DNA from: Simmondsia chinensis
Taxonomy: Eukaryota; Streptophyta; Magnoliopsida; Caryophyllales; Simmondsiaceae
NCBI GenBank assembly: GCA_018398585.1
Contig: JAGTTD010000011.1
Span: 15,677,346 to 15,741,345 of the forward strand
Direction: 5' to 3'
DNA: 64,000 nucleotides
In this document: positions 9,978 through 20,751 of the stretch, in pieces
Layout of the letters: each line of letters starts with the position of its first letter
Numbering within the stretch: position 1 is the first letter of the stretch
The notes under the pieces: model-generated
Database searches by the model: none
Told to the model about the DNA's origin: nothing
Seen by the model: the letters and a program-made list of their open reading frames with translations, nothing else
Program-made: the position numbers and the translations under genes

Positions 9978-10423
9978 TATTTACGAATTAATAAATTTTA
10001 CTTGTAATGCATTTCAATTTCTTAGTATAACTTTTTAATTAGAGTCTTTTTTGATGTAATAAATCTTTAATGTCCGGTTATGGGTTAAACCTGGCGCCAA
10101 AATTCAGTAAGCAATCCCACGGGTATATTGTGCAGGGCAATTACTGCATTTAGGAGGGAAAAGCTGTTGTTAGCTCAAAAAATCTAGTGTTTAGGCGGGA
10201 AATTGAGCTGATGGTTAGGCCTTATGCAATGTATTCATTTGTGTATAAATTGGGAGCTTAAGGTGTAATTTCATCATCCAAAAAAATTAATACAATCTGA
10301 TTCCTAAGGAAAAATTCTGAATTTCTCATCCCCTTCTCTATTTTCTCATCTCTTTCACTTCTTCTCTCATCTTTAACTCTCTTCTACAAGGTTAGACTTC
10401 CAAATTGATTTTGGGAGCTAACA
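9978..10423 (+). mobile_element. 5' LTR of N2
   Basis: Runs from a degraded tip (TATTTACGAATT where the 3' copy has TGTTACGAATT) to GGGAGCTAACA. A TATA box (TATAAAT) lies at 10244-10250, a CT-rich tract at about 10325-10385, and the U5 hairpin at 10392-10422. Confidence 0.85.
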
Positions 10424-10425
10424 AT

Positions 10426-10437
10426 TGGTATCATAGC
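10426..10437 (+). other. Primer-binding site of N2
   Basis: TGGTATCATAGC differs by one base from the initiator tRNA-Met site and lies two bases after the LTR, as in A2, B2, C and N3. Confidence 0.8.
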
Positions 10438-10489
10438 TGGTTTTATCAATCAATTCATTGATTAAGGCTGGCAAAAAACAAAAAACCGA

Positions 10490-11731
10490 ATGGCTGAGGG
10501 TGTTCGAACCAGGTCTGGTGCTGGTGGTGCCGGATTGAGTGCGGATGCTTCCATTGATAAGTATCAAGAGCTTTGTGATCAAATAGAGCACATGGAAGCT
10601 AAGCTTGATTAACAATTCACTGAACTTAAGCAGCAAAATGCTGAACTTAAGTAGCATAATGTTGAAAGCAGAAGCCAAACAGAAAGCATTCAACAAATTC
10701 TGAGATTGTTGGTGGAAAAGGATGAAAGAAAAGAAGATCGGCTGCAACAACTTGAGAAAAGACTTGACCAATTGCAAGATCAGGTGAATAAGGAAAAAGA
10801 ATCAAGCGTTGATGCCATTTTGAAGCCGGCTAGTCAGATCTTTCCTCAAATGAGATCTGATCAGCAACCCATCAGCTCAAAACAGAATGTGGAAGCAGAA
10901 CTGAACCGAGGGAAATCGCCTGAGATTCAGATGGATGTTGGGCCATCAACCAACATGAGATTAGCTGAATTTCAACCTATGCAACATGATGTGGAGGTGG
11001 CGAATCAAGTTCGAGTCTCTAACCGTGAGCCAAACAGATCTGCAGCAGCTCACTTGCATCAAAATAGTCAGCCGCAGAATTCTGTTATACATCCAAATGT
11101 TGCAACCGATGAGGTGGAGCATGTTGTTCGACCACCGAAAAGACCTTTTCAACAAAGAACTGAGACTAATGACAACACTCTTGGTGGTAGAAGTGACACT
11201 TACAGGCAGCCGAGGGTGGTAATCGACCCTTTCGATGGAAAACAACCGGAGTCGTGGTTAAGGAGATGCGATCGGTTCTTCTTGCACTACAACATACCGG
11301 AGGAGGCGAAGCTCCAACTTGCAGCACTACATTTACATGAAGATCACGAGGTTTGGTATTATAGCTTGTTAAAATCCAAACCAAATCTTTCTTGGGGCCA
11401 ATTCGTAGAAGAGATGTGTGAATGATATGGAGAAGGTGAATCAACCGATGTTGTGGATAGCTTCAATAAGTTGGTCCAAACATCAACCGTGAGAGAGTAT
11501 ATGCTTAGATTTGAGAATTTGAGAGCCAATTTGATGTCCGTTCTGACCATTGCTCCCGAAGATGCCGAATCCTATTATGTCTCTTGCTTTGTGAGTGGAC
11601 TTAAGCCTAGGATCAAGAATATGGTGAAAGCCATTGGTCCTAAGACTTTTTCAAGTGCTTACAACAAGGAAAAATTGATAGAGGCTACTCAAGTTCAACC
11701 AAGTGACAAAAGTAAGCAGCACAACAATTAA
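10490..11731 (+). pseudogene. gag: Gypsy gag (N2)
   Basis: The start is the ATG at 10490 giving MAEGVRTRSGAGG, in frame with everything to 11731; stops interrupt near 10610, 10652 and 11423. After a coiled-coil-like region (KDERKEDRLQQLEKRLDQL) comes a long polar linker, then the Retrotrans_gag core with VIDPFDGKQPESWLRRCDR, HEVWYYSLLKSKPNLSWGQF, MLRFENLRANL, ESYYVSCFVSGLKPRIKNM and KTFSSAYNKEKLIEA. It is highly similar to the gag of N3. A frameshift between 11731 and 11790 separates it from the zinc knuckle. Confidence 0.85.
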
Positions 11732-11789
11732 ATCAAACCGCAGCAGAGGAGTTCGGGCAAGGGTTTAAGCATGTTGTTGACAATAGTGC

Positions 11790-13281
11790 AGTAAGGCTTT
11801 GTTTTCGTTGCAACCAACCATACCAGCCCGGACATAGGTGCAAATCGCAAGCACTTATGTATGCAAAAGGAGTTCGAGTCCCTGCTGAAGCTGACAGTAC
11901 CGAATCAGATGCAGATGAGGCTGAAACCGAATGCATTTCACAAGGAAACTCAAGCGATGATGAGGTCAAGATTTCCATGAAAGCTCTAACGGGAAGTGGA
12001 GCTCATAACACGATCAAAATCAAGGGACGGGCTGGAAAACACTCCATTATTATCCTCATTGATAGTGGAAGCACTCACGGCTTCATTGATCCAAAGTTGA
12101 TTAAGAAGGTCAAGCACGAAATGACAAAAACTCATCCCTTGGCGGTAATGGTGGCTGATGGTAATTCTCTAACCACTAAAAATAAGTGCATAGCATTCCC
12201 ATGGTCTATGCAAAACCATCAATTCACTTTCGACTTTAGAGTTCTTCCCTTGGGAGGTTGCGATATGGTGCTCGGGGTAGATTGGATGAGAACCGTCAAC
12301 CCGATTGTGTTTGATTTTGACAAAATGACCGTGGCATTTGAGGTCCAAGGCTTCAAAGTATCCTTGCAAGGCATGTCCGAGGAAGCTCAACTCAAGTTGA
12401 TGGATGGAAAACGTGTGCAAGGTAGAATCAATAAGAAGGCAATGCAATGGCTTGGACATTTGTTTATGATTAGTCCGGTAGAGCAGGAGCCACTTGAGGT
12501 AATTGAAGGAGAAGAGGTCCAAGGTAGTGAACGCGAGTTGGATGAACCTGAAGTTGAACGAGATGATTCTTTGCGAAAATTAGAGTCTCTTGATGGCATT
12601 GAGGTACAATATGACATACATCCGGAATGGGAAAATGATTTTCATGTCATGAAAATGCTTAAGAATGCAAAAAGTAAAATGAAGAAGAATCATCTCAACG
12701 ACGCAGTGAAAGATTATTGGAACGCAAAGGAGATTACTAAAAAGAAGTTGAAGAATAAGGATGGGTTGCAGCCTAAGAGGTCTGATACTCAACAAGAATT
12801 GATTCAAGATGCTGCTCTTACTGAGGTATATGCTAAAGAACCAGATCCAAATTTGCAAGTCAGTATACATGGGTTGGCTACGAGTCCAACTAAAACAACT
12901 GAGGTCATTGCTGAAATACTACTGAACGCATCCCCACATCTGTTAAGTGTTTTTCATTGGCAAGTTTATAAGCAGAATCAAAGTGATTTCACCACTGGGC
13001 GATATCTTCCTGTTGGGAAATCAATTGTTTCTGCTGCATTAACATCAAATACCGATCAGAGTGTGCAAGAGTTCACTTCTGGGCGAGCTGGAGCATTAAC
13101 TCAGGACCAAGACAACATCATCTTGGTAGCTTTGCAGGGTCCCTTGTGTGGAGTAAGTGGTTACGCAGGTGTAGTGGCTAAAATGCACTATCGGCATGCC
13201 GATCGGCAAGTTCGGAATGGTTTATTCCTTTATGAGAAGGATATTATGACTGATCCAAATGCAAGGTCATGTGTTAAGTAG
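11790..13281 (+). CDS. Zinc knuckle, protease and extra ORF (N2)
   Basis: One open frame is uninterrupted from about 11790 to 13281. It begins with a zinc knuckle (CFRCNQ...GHRC, C-x2-C-x7-H-x-C) and the acidic linker, then ISMKALTGSGAHNTIKIKG and a retropepsin with ILIDSGSTHGFID, VMVADGNSLTT and LGGCDMVLGVDWMR, intact. After LGHLFMISPVEQ, where the reverse-transcriptase linker normally starts, it switches to an acidic stretch and then the extra region: EVQYDIHPEWEND, a Lys-rich block, TEVYAKEPDPN, IHGLATSP and a segment to about 13281. The extra region matches N1 and N3 but no family I know. Confidence 0.75.
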
Positions 13282-13770
13282 CCCCCTGACCCGAGAGAAG
13301 ATTTTCAAGTTAATATGAAACCAAAGCAAGTCGATTTTCTGCAGAAGAAGTTAAATCAAGTTGCCACGGGTTGTTTCCAAGTCTAGCTGAGTCCAAAAAT
13401 CAATTCGGGTATAAAGCTTGAGTTTGGTTTTGTTATTACTGTTAAGTCCTTCAAACTGTATAACATCTAGCACCCTAAGGGCTTGCATACTTTCACCAAT
13501 GATTTGGAGGACCTTATGATGACACCTTGCAATTGGGAAGACATCTCTGCTGGAACCTTGGCCTTTAAAGTCCCGAACAGCAATGAAATTACGTAAGCAA
13601 ATGGAGTAATTCTCCAGCAACCAAACTCTGTCAGGTCACAAAGGCTGCGGCAGCTCAACAACAAGAAGATTCACGAAGTATTAGTCACTTGGAGCAACTT
13701 AAACGAGAACTTCACCACTTGGGAAGACTACAATTTCTTGAAGAGTAAATTTTCGGGCTTCACTTTTTGA
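13282..13770 (+). pseudogene. Extra-ORF C-terminus and chromodomain-like tail (N2)
   Basis: After the stop at 13281 the same frame continues with PPDPREDFQVNMKPKQVDF (matched in N1), KLEFGFVITVKSFKLYN and MMTPCNWEDI (both matched in N3), broken by three further stops. It ends with EVLVTWSNLNENFTTWEDYNFLKS, which is the C-terminal chromodomain-type segment found at the end of the pol-bearing gypsies here. So the extra region is bounded by protease on one side and the original end of pol on the other. Confidence 0.7.
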
Positions 13771-13786
13771 GGACAAGAAGTTTCTC

Positions 13787-13798
13787 AAGGGGAAGGGA
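13787..13798 (+). other. Polypurine tract of N2
   Basis: AAGGGGAAGGGA immediately precedes the 3' LTR start (TGTTACG) at 13800, the expected place for plus-strand priming. Confidence 0.75.
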
Positions 13799-13799
13799 A

Positions 13800-14240
13800 T
13801 GTTACGAATTAATAAATTTTACTTGTAATGCATTTTAATTTCTTAGTATAACTTTTTAATTAGAGTATTTTTTGATGTAATAAACCTTTAATGTCCGGTT
13901 GTGGGTTAAACCTAGCGCCAAAATTCAGTAAGCAATCCCACGGGTATATTGTGCAGGGCAGTTACTGCATTTAGGCGGGAAAAGCTGTTGTTAGCTCAAA
14001 AAATCTGGTGTTTAGGCAGGAAACTGAGCTGATGGTTAGGCCTTATGCAATGTATTCATTTGTGTATAAATTGGGAGCTTAAGGTGTAATTTCATCATCC
14101 AAAAAAATTAATACAATCTGATTCCTAAGGGAAAATTCTGAATTTCTCATCCCCTTCTCTATTTTCTCAGCTCTTTCGCTTCTTCTCTCATCTTTAACTC
14201 TCTTCTACAAGGTTAGACTTCCAAATTGATTTTGGAAGCT
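13800..14240 (+). mobile_element. 3' LTR of N2
   Basis: Runs from TGTTACGAATT to TTTTGGAAGCT, about 441 bp. The final bases expected from the 5' copy (AACA) are absent and TTGGAGGG follows, so the right tip was lost or altered. TATA box at 14065-14071. Confidence 0.85.
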
Positions 14241-14465
14241 TTGGAGGGAAATCCTTGATGCCCACGTGGTAGATTTTTAGTAGAAGTTCCCTCTAGAAGC
14301 CCTACATTCTCCTGAATTAAGCTTAAGGCCCAAGCAACTGAAATTATGCTAACTCCCTTGAGCTTAGAAACTACCATTCTTACAGCTCTCCTGCAGCCCC
14401 TTGAGCTCGAGCATATTTCATCCTTTTGCCATCTCGAGCCTGAAGTGGCTGATACCCTTGTCAAG
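14241..14465. other. Unassigned flank between N2 and B
   Basis: No coding family is recognised. The sequence is rich in CTCGAG and CTTGAG words like the Tat elements and continues, across gypsy B and its TCAAG duplication, into 25164 onward. It may therefore be part of Tat copy 2. This is a guess from texture only. Confidence 0.3.
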
Positions 14466-14828
14466 TGTTATGAATCAAGATGAATCTTGATCATAACCTA
14501 GGAGAGAGAAGAGGTAGGATGAGAAGAGAAGTGAAAGAGATGAGAATAGAGAGAGAGAGTTAGATGAGAAAGAGCAATTAAGATATTATTTCCTTTATAA
14601 AATGATTCCTACATGATAGTCATCTATTTATACAAATACAGTCAAGAGCACAAAACAATGAATCTAGACTCTTCATCTTTACTACCAACCGACTTACTAA
14701 CTAAGAACAGTCACCAAAATTGACTTTAAGCAAGACTAACAATGACTTAAGGAAGACTAACAACCACTAAGGATCACCAATAGCATTTCCCACAAAGATC
14801 AGCCAGTAATCTGAATTCGAACATGACA
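14466..14828 (-). mobile_element. 3' LTR of B
   Basis: On the plus strand it runs from TGTTATGAATCAAG to GAACATGACA, 363 bp. The U5 hairpin is at 14467-14497 (two 14-bp arms with a bulged A). The polypurine tract lies just right of it at about 14831-14842 (CCCTCCCCTC on the plus strand). Confidence 0.9.
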
Positions 14829-14849
14829 ATACCCTCCCCTCAAGCACAT

Positions 14850-16160
14850 TCTTGCCTCAAGGATGTAGGGAAGGAAATTAAGACTTTAAGAAGAGCCAAT
14901 TTTCCCAAGAAGCATGCTCCTGACCCAAGTTTGCCCATTGAACCAGCACCTGCTTAACCTTTACACCCTGCTGCCGTATTTCACGACTGGCCAAGATTGT
15001 TTTAGGTTCCTACACCAGAATTCCCTGCAAAGTGGCCTGAAGTGGAGCTGCTGCACAAGTGACTCCTTCTGAAATATGTTTCTTAAGCAATGAAATGTGA
15101 AAAACTTGATGCACCAAGCTGTCCGGAGGAAGTTCCAACTTGCAAGCTACCCCGCCAATCTTCTCTCGAACCTTGTAAGGACTAAAATAACGAGCAAACA
15201 ACTTGATGTTCTTACGAATGGCCACTGAGCTCTGCCAATAAGGCTGCAATTTCAGATAGACAAGGTCTCCTACTTCAAAATTCCTATCAGATCTCTTCTT
15301 AGCTGCAAAGTACTTCATCTTAGCTTCAGCAAGCTGAAGATCATCTTCAAGCTATCTAACCAACTATGCCCTCTGATTGAGAAGCACATTAACACCTTCT
15401 ACATGTGAAACCATACCTTGGCTGATCAAGGGAGAGGGAGGTTCATACCCTTATAAAGCTTTGAATGGAGTTATGACTACAGAAGAATGGGAATGAGTAT
15501 TGTACCAATACTTAGCAAGGGACAACCACCTGTGCCAGTGCTTGGGATGTGAGAATGTCATCCCTCTCAAATACTGCTCAATACACTGATTCACCCTCTC
15601 TGTTTGGCCATAAGATTATGGGTGATAAGAGGAGCTCATAGCTAAAGTGGTACCCAATAATAGGAACAACTCACGCCAGAAATTGCTAGTAAACAATCTG
15701 TCCTTATCTGATACAATTGATTGTGGTAGTCCATGAAGCTTGTAGATATGATCCAAGAATAGCCTTGCTAACTTCTCTGCTGAAATTGGATGAGAGAGGC
15801 TAATGAAGTGGCCAAACTTGGTAAAGCGATCTACTACCACCCAAATAACTTCTCTACCTTCGGACTTAGGCAAACCTTCAACAAAATACATACTAATGTG
15901 TGTCCATGCCCCACTAGGTACTGGTAAGGGCTGCGGCAAGCCCTTGTATGAAGTATGCTTAAACTTGATTTGCTGACAAACCTCACATTGCCGCACAAAC
16001 TCTTGAGCTTCTTTTTTCAGCCCATTCCAATGGAAGTACTGCTTGATCCTCTGATAAGTCCCTTCAATTCCAAAATGCTCTCCCTAAGGAGAATCATGAG
16101 AAGCCTCAATGACCTGCTTCCTTAACCCAGCTCCTTCACCAATGTAGATCTTTCCTTAAT
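14850..16160 (-). pseudogene. int: Gypsy integrase with chromodomain-like tail (B)
   Basis: Blocks in order are QCEVCQQIKFKHTSYKG (end of the zinc-binding domain, upstream part frameshifted near 16020-16160), THISMYFVEGLPKSEG, EVIWVVVDRFTKFGHF, IVSDKDRLFTSNFWRELF, SSYHP, GQTERVNQ, YWYNTHSHSS, then MKYFAAKKRSDRNFEVGDLVYLKLQPYW, HQVFHISLLKK and VLVQWANLGQEHASWENW. The first catalytic Asp (ISMDF in B2) is Tyr here, so this integrase would be dead even without its stops (after SSYHP and in several other places). Confidence 0.85.
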
Positions 16161-16241
16161 TCGAATAATTCCCTTTCTAACTGTCACCTCTGAATCAGGA
16201 TTAGTATGTGTTGCCTGTGTGAAGCTGGGAATGATATAAGT

Positions 16242-17650
16242 CTAAGAAAATGCATCTTGATCATAAGATCTGATCACTTCAGTCATCCATTGTGATATAA
16301 CTTGAGAAATTGTAGCACAAGAAGCTTCTGTTTCAACTTCCTCCTGTCTTCTTGAAAGAGCATCTGCAACAAGATTATCAGCTCCTTTCCTGTACTTAAT
16401 TGTATACTCTAAACCTAACATCTTCATCAATCCCTTCCTTTGAATTCTTGTAGAGATTCTTTGCTCAAGCAAGTATTTGAGGCTTTGGTGGTCTGTTTTG
16501 ATTACAAAATGATGAACTTCCAAATAATGCCTCCATTTCTATACGGCCAAGAGAATTGCCATGTATTCCTTCTCATAAATGGACAAATTTTGATTCTTGG
16601 GACCCAATGCCTGGCTGAGATAAGCCAATTGTCTTCGATTTTGTGAAAGAACTGCTCTAATTCCACTACTGCAAGCATCAGTCTCTAATGTAAAGGGCAA
16701 GTTGAAGTCTAGCAAAACCAATACTGGAGCCATAGTCATAGCCTACTTCAAGTGCTCAAAAGCTTCCTTAGCCAAATCACTCCAGTTGAAAGCCTCCTTC
16801 TTAAGCAGATCTGTCAGTGGCTTTGTAACAATCCCATATCCAGCTATGAATTTGCGATAGTAGACTGTTAAACCCAAGAAACCTCTTAGCTACTTGAGAG
16901 ATCTTGGTTCTGGCCAATCCTTCATAGCTTGGACCTTGCTTGGGTCTGTAGCTACCCCATCACCTGAGATAACATGGCCAAGGTACTTCATCTATCTCTT
17001 AGCAAATGTACATTTAGAGAGCTTGCAAAATAGCTTATGCTATCTCATGGTCTGAAATACCAAATCCAGATGAGTAAGATGCTCTTACAGAGTAGAGCTG
17101 TAGACCAAAATGTCATCAAAGAACACAAGTACAAATTTCTTTAAGGCTTAAACATAAGGTTCATCAAGGCCTATAATGTTGCCGGGGCATTGGATAGTCT
17201 AAAAGGCATCACCATGAATTCATAATGTCCTTGATGTGTTCTAAAAGCTGTCTTATGTATATCTTAGTCTTGCACTCTAATTTGATAATAGCCCTACCTC
17301 AGATCCGGCTAGTTATAATACCAAGAGCCATGAAGTTCATCCAACATATCATCTATAATTATAATTGGAAATTTATCTTTAACTGTAAGAGAGTTCAAGT
17401 GACAATAATCAATGCATATTCGTGAAGATCAATCCTTCTTTTTAACAAAGATTACAGGAGAAGCAAAGGGACTATGGCTGTGTCTTATGAATCTTGTCCT
17501 CAACAGGTCTTCAACTTGCTTTTCAATCTCATTCTTTTGAGAATTAGGATACTTATAAGGACGAAGATACACTGGATTAGAACCCTCCTTCAAAGGAATT
17601 GCATGATCAAGCTCCCTTTTTGGATTTAAGGTCTCTGGCTGCTCAAACAA
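16242..17650 (-). pseudogene. pol: Gypsy reverse transcriptase and RNase H (B)
   Basis: The segment starts with LRPYKYPNSQKNEIEKQVEDL and [14 protein letters not shown]. It runs through [18 protein letters not shown], the catalytic FVLVFFDDILVY block (both Asp kept, by my reading near 17110), [29 protein letters not shown] and the RNase H blocks FTLETDACSSGIRAVL, IYEKEYMAILL, HHFVIKTDHQSLKYLLEQ and ADNLVADALSRR. Many stops interrupt it, mostly TAG and TGA at Gln, Trp and Arg positions. Confidence 0.85.
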
Positions 17651-17759
17651 ATCACCATACTCTTAAAGCGAAGAATCCAAAGCTATGCTGGAATCTAAAG
17701 CAGTGCTGGAGTACAAAGTAATGCCAGAATCTGTTTGGTTGACTTCTGAAGCAGTAGTG

Positions 17760-17952
17760 ATTGAGTAGAGTTGTCCTACCCATTGATGAGCTCCCTTCTT
17801 AAGAACCTTTTGTAGACTCTTATCCCTCATTAATTGGAGCTAGTCTTGCTCCACAATGCCTTGTAACATGATCCTTTGCCCCTCTCTTTCAAAGGACACA
17901 GTGAGTTGGGAGAAATCAAAGAGTATGGGACTGAAGGACCTCATCCAATCAA
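17760..17952 (-). pseudogene. pr: Protease C-terminal part and RT linker (B, 3' piece)
   Basis: The protein continues VDWMRSFSPILFDF and QWVGQLYS, the part normally following GGCDMVLG in this family. The first half of the same protease lies at 23211-23480 on the other side of B2. The host codons for the short VLG segment at the split are missing, so a few host bases were lost at the B2 left junction. Confidence 0.8.
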
Positions 17953-17979
17953 CTTCTTAAGAACCTTCTGTAGACTCTT
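17953..17979. repeat. 27-nt copy of nearby host sequence at B2 junction
   Basis: These 27 nt repeat 17795-17821 with a single mismatch (T to C), 158 bp away in the protease end of B. They sit exactly between the B protease and the truncated 3' end of B2, where the 3' LTR of B2 should be. The likely explanation is filler DNA copied from the neighbourhood during repair of a break that deleted the LTR. Confidence 0.75.
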
Positions 17980-19311
17980 CAAAAATAGAAATTCATCCCA
18001 TGTTGCAAATTGCTTGTCCAAATTAACCCATTGCACCAATACTTCTTGAATTGTCCTGCTATTGACCTTCAGCTCACGAGTAGCCAACACAGCAGAAGGT
18101 TGCAGCAACATTGCTCCTTTTGAACCAGCTTCTAGTGGTTCCTTTGCACTTTTATAACCTTTCTTCACCTATTTCTTAAGCAATGACACATGGAAAACTG
18201 GGTAAATGTATGAGTTAGGGGGTAAATCGAGTTTATAAGCTACTTTGCCGATCCTTTCCACAATCTTGTATGGACCAAAGAATCGAGCACTTAGCTTGAC
18301 ATTCTTCCTCACAACTATGGTGGATTGCCTATATGGTTGGAGTTTGAGGTTAGGCATATCTCCAATATCAAAATTCTTATCTACACGTTTCTTGTCAGCA
18401 TACATCTTCATTCTTGCTTGGGCTTGATGAAGATTATCTTTCAATAATTGCATCAATTGCCTTCTTTGCTGCACCAAATCAGTTACTTCTGGAACTGGGG
18501 ATATTACTTTCTGCAGCATAAATGGATTTGGGGGTTCATAACCATAAAGTGCCTTGAAAGGAGCAGTCCCAAACGAAGCACGAGCATGAGTGTTATACCA
18601 GTACTCTACTAAGGACAGCCACTTATTCCAGGCTTTTGGATAAGTGAAAACCATGTTTCTGAGGTATTGTTTGACGCAATGATTTACTCTTTCTGTCTGA
18701 CCATCTGTTTGAGGATGGTAGGACGAGCTAAGAGCCAAAGTTGTCCCCAACAAGCTGAATAACTCCTTCCAAAAGTGACTGATGCAGATCCTATCACGAT
18801 CAGATATAATGGATTGAGGTAATCCATGTAATTTGTAAATATTATCCAAGAAGCATCTAGCCAACTTCTCTGTTGTAACAGGCCGGACTAAGGCAATGAA
18901 GTGACTGAACTTAGTTAAACGATTAACCACTACCCAAATCACCTCCTTGCCTTCTGACTTGGGCAATCCCTCGATGAAATCCATACTTATGTTCACCCAA
19001 GCTTCTTCAAGAACTGGAAGAGGTTGTAAATGATACCTATGATCTCCAAGCTTGGTTTGTTGACAAACTTCGCAAGCTTGAACAAATTCTGCCACTGTCT
19101 TTTTCAATCCAGGCCAACTAAAATAAGCTTTGACTCTTTGATAAGTGCCTTCAACCCCTGAGTGTCCTCCCCAAGCAGAATCATGAGAAGCACTAACAAT
19201 ATGATCTCTCAAACCAGTGGAGGAGCCTATGTACAGCTTGCCCTTCAATCTGATTATCCCTTTTGTCACCGAGACCTCAGCATCTGTAATAACATTGCTA
19301 GATCCCTTCAC
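17980..19311 (-). pseudogene. int: Gypsy integrase and chromodomain-like tail (B2), nearly intact
   Basis: The frame is open from 19311 to 18169. The zinc-binding HHCC pattern is visible as HDSAWGGHSGVEGTYQ followed by ACEVCQQTK. The catalytic residues are all present: Asp in ISMDFIEGLP, Asp in IISDRDR, Glu in DGQTERVNH. Next are YWYNTHARASFGTAPFKALYGY, KMYADKKRVDKNFDIGD, GPYKIVERIG and YPVFHVSLLKK, a stop, then VLVQWVNLDKQFATWDEF. Such integrases join retrotransposon cDNA to chromatin, and the tail is thought to target it. The chromodomain end is cut by the junction at 17980. Confidence 0.88.
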
Positions 19312-19332
19312 ACTAAAGGCTGTAATACCCTC

Positions 19333-20740
19333 TTATGCAAAAGTGTCATCTTCATAGGATTTGTACACCTCTTCTACCCAAGATGGAAGAACAATGGACA
19401 TGACTCCACAAAATCCCTGCTCACAATCCTCCAATCTATGTGATAATGCATCTGCAGCTATGTTCTCTTTCCCTTTTCTGTACTCAATGACATAGTCAAG
19501 GCCCAATATCTTCATCAACCCCTTCTTCTGAATTCTTGTAGCAATCTTTTGCTCTAGAAGATGCTTTAAACTTTGATGATCTGTCTTGATAACAAACCTG
19601 TGCCCATCCAAATAATGTCTCCACTTGTCTACAGCTAGAAGTATTGCCAAGTATTCCTTCTCATAAATAGACATTGCTTGATGCTTGAGACTTAGGGCCT
19701 GACTAAGGTAGGCAATTGGCCTCCCATTCCGTGATAGGACTACTCCAATGCCAGTTCCACTTGCATCTGTTTCAAGAATGAACTCCTCAGCAAAGTTTGG
19801 CATTACTAAGACTGGAGCCTCACACATAACTGATTTCAGAGCCTTAAATGCTGCCTGAGCCTAATCTATCCATTTAAAAGCATCTTTCTTAAGTAATTCT
19901 GTTAAGGGCTTGGCAATAGAACCAAATCCAGCTATAAACTTTCTGTAATAGCCTGTCAAACCCAAAACCCCTCGCAGTTGCTTTAGCGATACTGGAATAG
20001 GCCATTCCTTCATGGCTTGAATCTTGGAAGGATCTATAAAAACTCCCTTGCGCGATATCACATGGCCTAAATACTCTAATTGTGTCTGCACAAATGAGCA
20101 CTTAGTCAATTTTGCATAGAACTTGTGATTGCGCATTACCAGAAATACCTCCCTCAAATGCTTGAGATGATCTTCAAAAGAAGGACTGTAAATAAGGATA
20201 TCATCAAAGAAGACCAACACAAATCTTCTCAAGAATGGCTTGAAGACATCATTCATGGCAACTTGGAAAGTAGTCGGAGCATTGGTTAAGCCAAATGGCA
20301 TCACCACAAATTCATAATGCCCATGATGAGTTAGGAAGGCAGTCTTGTATATGTCATTCTCATGAACTCTGATTTGGCGATAAACCTGCCTCAAATCAAG
20401 TTTAGTGAAGAAATGTGCTCCATATAACGCATCTAGCAAGTCATTTATGACAGGAATTGGGAACTTATCCTTTACTGTCAATGAATTGAGCTGCCTATAA
20501 TTGATGCACATCCTAGCTAATCCATCCTTCTTTTTGACCAATATCATAGGAGAAGCGAAAGGGTTATGGCTTGGTCTAATGAAGCATGTCTTGAGTAACT
20601 TTTCTACTTGCTTCTCAATCTCAGTCTTCTGAGCATGAGGATGTTTGTAAGGCCTTAGCTTTCCTGGCTCAGCATTAGACTTAAGACGAATGGCATGATC
20701 AAGGTTCCTCTTTGGAGGTAAGGTCCTAAGTTGTTCAAAT
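19333..20740 (-). pseudogene. pol: Gypsy reverse transcriptase and RNase H (B2)
   Basis: Blocks in order: [97 protein letters not shown] (catalytic Asp pair kept), [31 protein letters not shown]. After a stop near 19861 come the RNase H blocks FILETDASGTGIGVVL, YEKEYLAILLAVDKWRHYL, FVIKTDHQSLKHLLEQ and KENIAADALSHR. Only a few stops interrupt the whole region, the least damage of any pol here. Confidence 0.88.
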
Positions 20741-20751
20741 ATATCTTCAAA

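Larger units (their letters stand above)
9978..14240 (+). mobile_element. N2: complete pol-less gypsy element
   Basis: The structure is 5' LTR, PBS, gag, zinc knuckle, protease, extra ORF, chromodomain-like tail, polypurine tract, 3' LTR, total about 4.26 kb. There is no reverse transcriptase, RNase H or integrase core anywhere between the protease and the polypurine tract, so it is non-autonomous. The two LTRs differ at about 14 positions by eye (about 3 %), a moderately old insertion. No clear target-site duplication flanks it: the left LTR tip is mutated and the right LTR lacks its last few bases. Confidence 0.85.
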
